DNA from: Rhodobacteraceae bacterium 63075
Lineage (GTDB): Bacteria; Pseudomonadota; Alphaproteobacteria; Rhodobacterales; Rhodobacteraceae
DNA length: 64,000 nt
Reading direction: 5' to 3'
NCBI GenBank assembly: GCA_003417655.1
Contig: QVMW01000008.1
Coordinates: 78,877-142,876, forward strand
Shown here in pieces: positions 59,989 through 64,000 of the stretch. Under the pieces are notes generated by a model. The model was not told where the DNA came from, did not search any database, and worked only from the letters and a program-made list of their open reading frames with translations. A program made the position numbers and the translations under genes. How positions within the stretch are numbered: the stretch's first letter is position 1; the number at the start of each line of letters is the position of its first letter.

Positions 59989-60016
59989 TTGAAACCGCGC
60001 CCATTCGGGCTATCTT
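59989..60016 (+). promoter_or_regulatory. Candidate promoter of the 8-oxoguanine deaminase gene
   Basis: TTGAAA at 59989-59994 and TATCTT at 60011-60016, spacer 16 bases, about 80 bases before the start codon. Weak evidence. Confidence 0.35.
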
Positions 60017-60093
60017 CGCCCCGTGCGCGTCTCTTGGCCCTTTTCCGGCGCGCGACGTGGCGATGAGGGGGCGCCCCGCAAAGGAGGTGCCAG

Positions 60094-61437
60094 ATGCGCG
60101 AGACACTCATCACGAATGCAGATCACATCCTGACGATGGACGATGCGCGGCTTGAGCTGCGCGGCGCGGATGTCCTGCTGCGCGGTGGCCAGATCGCCGC
60201 AGTCGGCCGCGGCCTTGAGGCCGGCGCGGGGGCGCATGTGCTCGATGCGGCGGGGTGCGTCGTCACGCCCGGTCTCGTCAACACCCATCACCACCTTTAC
60301 CAGACGCTCACCCGCGCCGTGCCCGGCGGGCAGGACGCGCTGCTCTTCGGCTGGCTCAAGACGCTCTACCCGATCTGGGCGCGCTTCGGCCCCGAGGAGG
60401 TTTTCACCAGCGCGCAGGTCGGGCTGATGGAGCTGGCGCTGTCGGGCTGCACCATGACCTCCGATCACCTCTATCTCTACCCGAACGGCGCGCGGCTCGA
60501 CGACACGATCGACGCCGCGCGCGAGGTTGGGCTGCGCTTTCATCCCACGCGCGGGGCGATGAGCATCGGCGAGAGCGACGGCGGGCTGCCCCCCGACAGC
60601 CTTGTCGAGCGCGAAGAGGCCATTCTCGAGGATTGCATCCGCGTGATCGACGCCCATCATGACGCGGGCGAGGGGGCGATGCTGCGCGTGGGCGTCGCGC
60701 CGTGCTCGCCTTTCTCGGTGAGCCGGGAGCTCATGCGCGATGCGGCGCTGCTGGCCCGCGACAAGGGGGTGATGCTGCACACGCACCTGGCCGAGAACGA
60801 CGAGGACATCGCCTATAGCCTGGAGCAGTTCGGCTGCCGCCCCGGGCAATATGCCGAGGAGTTGGGCTGGACGGGCGCGGATGTCTGGCATGCCCATTGC
60901 GTGAAGCTCGATGGGCGGGAGATCGACCTTTTCGCCAGAACGAAGACCGGCGTGGCCCATTGCCCCTGTTCCAACTGCCGCCTCGGCAGCGGGATCGCCC
61001 CGGTGCGCGCCATGCGCGATGCGGGCGTGCCCGTGGGCCTTGGTGTTGACGGCTCGGCCAGCAACGACGCGGGCAACCTCGCCGCCGAGGCGCGGCAGGC
61101 CATGCTGCTGCAGCGCGTGGCGCGCGGGGCGGACGCCATGAGCGCGCGCGAGGCGCTGGAGATCGCCACGCGCGGGGGCGCAGAGGTCCTTGGCCGGAGC
61201 GATTGCGGGCGGATCGCGCCGGGCAAACGGGCCGATATCGCGGTCTGGGATGTGAGCGGCATCGAGAGCGCCGGAAGCTGGGACCCGGCGGCGCTCCTGC
61301 TCGCGGGGCCTGCGAAAGTGCGTGACCTTTTCGTCGAAGGACGGCAGATTGTGGAAAACGGCCAGTTCCCGCATCTCGACGCGGGGAAGATCATCGCGCG
61401 GCAGAACGCGTTGGCCAGGGCATTGATGGAGCAGTGA
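60094..61437 (+). CDS. 8-oxoguanine deaminase-like amidohydrolase
   Basis: A 447-residue amidohydrolase-fold enzyme. Metal ligands: HHHL in TPGLVNTHHHLYQ, HTHLAEND in the middle, a later WHAHCVKLD His and the catalytic Asp in LGVDGSASNDAGN. The HxHxxE variant and the NDAGN end match the 8-oxoguanine deaminase / guanine-deaminase-like (COG0402) group. It would convert 8-oxoguanine to uric acid, aiding purine salvage or detoxification. AAAGGAGG lies before the ATG. It is the first gene of a four-gene run. Other COG0402 substrates are possible. Confidence 0.85.
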   Translation: MRETLITNADHILTMDDARLELRGADVLLRGGQIAAVGRGLEAGAGAHVLDAAGCVVTPGLVNTHHHLYQTLTRAVPGGQDALLFGWLKTLYPIWARFGPEEVFTSAQVGLMELALSGCTMTSDHLYLYPNGARLDDTIDAAREVGLRFHPTRGAMSIGESDGGLPPDSLVEREEAILEDCIRVIDAHHDAGEGAMLRVGVAPCSPFSVSRELMRDAALLARDKGVMLHTHLAENDEDIAYSLEQFGCRPGQYAEELGWTGADVWHAHCVKLDGREIDLFARTKTGVAHCPCSNCRLGSGIAPVRAMRDAGVPVGLGVDGSASNDAGNLAAEARQAMLLQRVARGADAMSAREALEIATRGGAEVLGRSDCGRIAPGKRADIAVWDVSGIESAGSWDPAALLLAGPAKVRDLFVEGRQIVENGQFPHLDAGKIIARQNALARALMEQ

Positions 61438-61439
61438 AA

Positions 61440-61877
61440 ATGAGACGTGTCTTGATATTCGCGCTGATCGCGGCGCTGGGCCTGCCTGCGGGCGGGGAGC
61501 CCGTGCGCGAATTCGCTCAAATGGTGAGCGGCTTTCGCGCCGAGCAGGGGCTGGGGCCGGTCAAAGCCAATCCCAAGCTGGAGCTGGCCGCCGAGCGGCA
61601 TGCGCAGGATATGGCAAGGCGGGGGTTCTTCTCGCATACCGGCTCGAACGGCTCGAGCGTGGGCAAGCGCGCGCGGCGGGCGGGGTATCGCTTCTGCGTG
61701 ATCGCCGAGAACATCGCCAAGGGCCAGAGAAGCGCGGCGGAGGCGATGCGAAGCTGGATGGCCTCACCGGGCCACCGCCGCAACATGCTCGACAGGCGCA
61801 TCAAGGAGATCGGTGTGGCGCGCGCGCCCGGCAATATCTGGGTGATGGTGCTCGGGGCGCAGCTTCGCACCTGCTGA
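61440..61877 (+). CDS. Exported CAP (SCP/PR1) domain protein
   Basis: A 145-residue protein with a signal peptide (MRRVLIFALIAALGLPAGG) and a CAP domain. Conserved parts are ERHAQDMARRGFFSHTGSNGSSVGKRARRAGY, with two His that may form the metal site, and VIAENIAKGQ followed by WMASPGHRRNML. Two Cys (FCV and the last residue RTC) may form a disulfide. CAP proteins have protease-inhibitor, lipid-binding or metal roles; bacterial ones are mostly uncharacterised. The ATG at 61440 has GGAG eight bases upstream. Confidence 0.85.
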   Translation: MRRVLIFALIAALGLPAGGEPVREFAQMVSGFRAEQGLGPVKANPKLELAAERHAQDMARRGFFSHTGSNGSSVGKRARRAGYRFCVIAENIAKGQRSAAEAMRSWMASPGHRRNMLDRRIKEIGVARAPGNIWVMVLGAQLRTC

Positions 61878-61955
61878 CGTCTTCGGAATTTCGTTTGTTT
61901 CCGTGATGCGTTTGCGCTTAGGTGCTCGCGAGAATCGCGCTGCGGGAGGCACCTC

Positions 61956-63338
61956 ATGTCGGAGACGCCCGAGGACATCATTGATGAGGGCGAGGAAGCC
62001 TACGAGCTGACGCGGCGCGACGTGAGCGCCGTGCTCGCTGCCGTCGACCAGAGCGATCGGGCGGCGCTGCTCGAGCTCATCGAGCCGATGCATGCCGCCG
62101 ATATCGCCGACATGCTCGAACAGGTCGATGAAGGCGACCGGCGGCGGCTCATCGAGCTCTATGGAGCCGAGTTCGACGGCGATATCCTGTCGGAACTTGA
62201 CGAGAGCATCCGCGTCGACGTGATCGAGGCACTGGGGCCTGATGTCCTTGCGGGCGCGGTGCGCGATCTGGAAAGCGATGATGTCGTCGACCTGCTCGAG
62301 GACCTCGAGGAACCGCAGCAGGCGGCGATCTTCGACGCGCTCGACGACGCCGGCGAGATGGTGGCGCGGCAGGCGCTGTCCTACCCCGAGGAATCGGCCG
62401 GCCGGCTCATGCAGCGCGAGGTCGTCGTCGCGCCCGAGCACTGGAGCGTCGGCGACGCGATCGACTTCATGCGCAGCTCAGAGGACTTGCCGGAGCAGTT
62501 CTATCACATGGTGCTGGTCGACCCGCGCATGCACCCTGTCGGCAATGTCGCGCTGGGGCGGATCATGGGCGAGGCGCGGGAGACGAAGCTCGCCACGCTG
62601 GTGGAGGACATTTTCCAGCTCATTCCGGTCGACCAGGACGAGGGCGACGTGGCCTATGCGTTCAACCAGTATCACCTGATCTCGGCGCCGGTCGTGGACG
62701 CAGAGGGGCGCCTCGTGGGTGTCATCACCATCGACGACGCCATGGCCGTGCTCGACGAGGAGCACGAGGAGGACATCCTGCGGCTGGCCGGTGTCGGCGA
62801 GGGGAGCCTGACGGACCGTGTCATCAGCACCACCAAGCGGCGGTTTCCCTGGCTGGCGGTAAACCTCGTCACGGCGGTTCTGGCGAGCCTCGTCATCGCG
62901 CAGTTCGACGCGGTGATCACCGATTACGTGGCGCTGGCGGTGCTCATGCCGATCGTCGCCTCCATGGGCGGCAACGCGGGCACGCAGAGCCTGACCGTGG
63001 CCGTGCGCGCCATCGCGACGAAGGACCTCACCGGCTCGAACGTCTGGCGGGTCATTCGCCGCGAAGTGCTTGTCGGCGTGGTCAACGGCGTGATTTTCGC
63101 CGTGATCATGGGAGCGGTCTGCCTGCTGTGGTTCAGCTCGCCGACGCTGGGCTGGGTGATCGCTGCCGCTATGGTGATCAACCTTGTCGTTGCCGGGCTT
63201 GCCGGGACGGTCATTCCCGTCATCCTCGAGAAGCTGGGGATCGACCCGGCGCTGGCCTCGGGCGCCTTCGTGACGACGGTGACCGACGTGGTCGGCTTCT
63301 TCGCATTCCTGGGATTGGCGGCATGGGTGCTCATCTAG
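61956..63338 (+). CDS. mgtE: Magnesium transporter MgtE
   Basis: A 460-residue Mg2+ channel. The N domain (about residues 40-135) is made of acidic helix repeats such as LIEPMHAADIADML. A CBS pair (about 140-265) with SVGDAIDFMRS and LVGVITIDDAMAVL follows, then five membrane helices from about residue 290. The pore-lining signature PIVASMGGNAGTQSLTVAVRAIA is intact. GGGAGG precedes the ATG. Magnesium binding to the CBS and N domains gates the channel in homologues. The next gene overlaps its 3' end by 16 bases. Confidence 0.96.
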   Translation: MSETPEDIIDEGEEAYELTRRDVSAVLAAVDQSDRAALLELIEPMHAADIADMLEQVDEGDRRRLIELYGAEFDGDILSELDESIRVDVIEALGPDVLAGAVRDLESDDVVDLLEDLEEPQQAAIFDALDDAGEMVARQALSYPEESAGRLMQREVVVAPEHWSVGDAIDFMRSSEDLPEQFYHMVLVDPRMHPVGNVALGRIMGEARETKLATLVEDIFQLIPVDQDEGDVAYAFNQYHLISAPVVDAEGRLVGVITIDDAMAVLDEEHEEDILRLAGVGEGSLTDRVISTTKRRFPWLAVNLVTAVLASLVIAQFDAVITDYVALAVLMPIVASMGGNAGTQSLTVAVRAIATKDLTGSNVWRVIRREVLVGVVNGVIFAVIMGAVCLLWFSSPTLGWVIAAAMVINLVVAGLAGTVIPVILEKLGIDPALASGAFVTTVTDVVGFFAFLGLAAWVLI

Positions 63339-63892
63339 ACGACATGGCGGCGCGCAAGGCCGAGGCGCGCAGGGCGGCCTTCGCGCGGCGCGAGGCGGCC
63401 TTCGCGGCGGCGGGGCCGGGGCAGGCGGGGTATCTTTCGGAAGTGCTCGCGGGGCACAGGGGCGTGCCGCTCTCGGGCTTTCTGCCGATCCGCAGCGAGA
63501 TCAACCCGCTGCCCGCCATGGCCGAGGCCGCGGCCTACGGGCCCGTGGGCGTGCCGGTCATGCCCGGCAAGGACCAGCCGCTGATGTTTTCCCGCTGGGA
63601 GCCGGAGATGGCGCTGCGCGAGGGGCCTTTCAAGGTGATGGTGCCGGAGGTGGATGACTTCTTCGAGCCGGAAATCCTGATCGTGCCGCTCGTCGCCTTC
63701 GACCGGAAGGGCGGGCGGCTCGGCTATGGCGGGGGGTTCTATGATCGCACGCTGGAGAAGCTGCGCGCGAGGCGCGCGACGCTGGCCATCGGCTTTGCCT
63801 TCGCCGCGCAGGAGGCCGAGGATCTGCCGCTGGAGCCGACCGACCAGCCGCTCGACATGATCGTGACGGAGCGCGGGATCATCAGTTTCTAG
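63323..63892 (+). CDS. 5-formyltetrahydrofolate cyclo-ligase
   Basis: A 189-residue enzyme that turns 5-formyl-THF into 5,10-methenyl-THF with ATP hydrolysis. The signature LGYGGGFYDRTLEK binds the nucleotide and folate. The N-terminal RAAFARREAAFAAAG and the central LIVPLVAFDRKGGRLGYGG block fit the family. I begin at ATG 63323, overlapping mgtE by 16 bases, since no ribosome site is near the ATG at 63344. A fold-back sequence begins directly behind its stop. Confidence 0.9.
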   Translation: MGAHLDDMAARKAEARRAAFARREAAFAAAGPGQAGYLSEVLAGHRGVPLSGFLPIRSEINPLPAMAEAAAYGPVGVPVMPGKDQPLMFSRWEPEMALREGPFKVMVPEVDDFFEPEILIVPLVAFDRKGGRLGYGGGFYDRTLEKLRARRATLAIGFAFAAQEAEDLPLEPTDQPLDMIVTERGIISF

Positions 63893-64000
63893 GGTCCGTG
63901 GACATCCATAAGCCGCCACCAGTTTCAGTCCAAAATCGCTCAGTTCCAGGAATTCGAGAGCAGGAATAGCGGGCTATTGCAAGCTCGAATGACGCAGAAA
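63893..64000. mobile_element. Possible left end of a fold-back (MITE-like) or IS element
   Basis: The sequence begins GGTCCGTGGACATCCATAAG immediately after the cyclo-ligase stop (CTAG) and has an internal imperfect hairpin: ATTCGAG (63952) ... AATAGC-GG-GCTATT ... CTCGAAT (63984). The start resembles ends of IS5-like elements (GGGTC-type), but the right end is outside the window. No coding sequence is present. This is a weak call. Confidence 0.3.

Larger units (their letters stand above)
59623..60093. other. 471-base gene-free region before the deaminase
   Basis: It contains repeat B copy 3 and a possible promoter for the downstream deaminase gene at 59989 (TTGAAA) and 60011 (TATCTT). Two short frames (59619-59882) cover the repeat and are not supported. 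I see no RNA gene. Confidence 0.45.

Overview
The window is a piece of chromosome from an alphaproteobacterium of the Roseobacter group (Rhodobacteraceae in the broad sense). The evidence is the high G+C content, the gene set (CarD, MbfA behind an Irr-type box, HisN-type phosphatase, Suv3-like helicase followed by an S4 protein, DUF2927 lipoproteins, 435-residue PurB) and several small-protein families that I know mainly from Rhodobacterales. There is no rRNA or tRNA gene, no CRISPR array and no complete insertion sequence. One structural RNA gene, rnpB, is present.

Layout. 0-13.8 kb: envelope protease DegP, small membrane proteins, a YbaK-type tRNA deacylase, GlnE, a lipoprotein, an RlmI-like rRNA methyltransferase overlapping a PIN protein, an M48 protease, a cytochrome P450 divergent from a maleate-isomerase-like enzyme, a DedA protein and a CoxE-like VWA protein. 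13.8-26.9 kb: a DUF2927 lipoprotein, an acyltransferase, a DMT exporter, an orphan FliG, PurB, BioY, CarD, FdxA, and the S4/helicase pair. 26.9-36.8 kb: SCP2 protein, lysophospholipase-like hydrolase, PepF, an A+T-rich HNH nuclease gene, DksA-like protein, a lipoprotein hydrolase, an adrenodoxin-type ferredoxin, a QueG-like Fe-S protein, TetR, and MbfA under a perfect Irr-type palindrome.

36.8-43.9 kb is the most coherent cluster: one strand carries TerC, a 27-residue membrane microprotein, XpaC-like, TelA, DUF2927 lipoprotein, SPFH-GYF protein, zinc-ribbon membrane protein and a nitroreductase, mostly overlapping or closely spaced. It looks like a membrane-stress module of the TelA/TerC type. 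44-53.4 kb: RluB-like synthase, TadA, three A+T-rich small membrane proteins, GatC-GatA, a lipoprotein-amidase pair, rnpB, a second DMT exporter and ribosomal protein L33.

53.4-56.1 kb is an A+T-rich two-gene island between long gene-free, repeat-bearing flanks. It holds a Pol-beta-type nucleotidyltransferase whose stop overlaps the start of a stand-alone DUF262 (DGQQR) protein. This is the best candidate for an undescribed system, probably defence or toxin-like. 56.1-64 kb: a Bax-inhibitor-like protein, quinone oxidoreductase, XRE regulator, HisN-type phosphatase, 8-oxoguanine-deaminase-like enzyme, CAP protein, MgtE and a 5-formyltetrahydrofolate cyclo-ligase. The window ends inside a possible fold-back mobile element.

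Three families of dispersed intergenic repeats recur in the gaps: a GC-hairpin plus ATATTT/AAGAAAAA element (3 copies), a CTTCGGCCTTGATTCCG element (3 copies) and a tandem GTACACCCCCC element (2 copies). All functions are read from sequence alone; no database search was possible.
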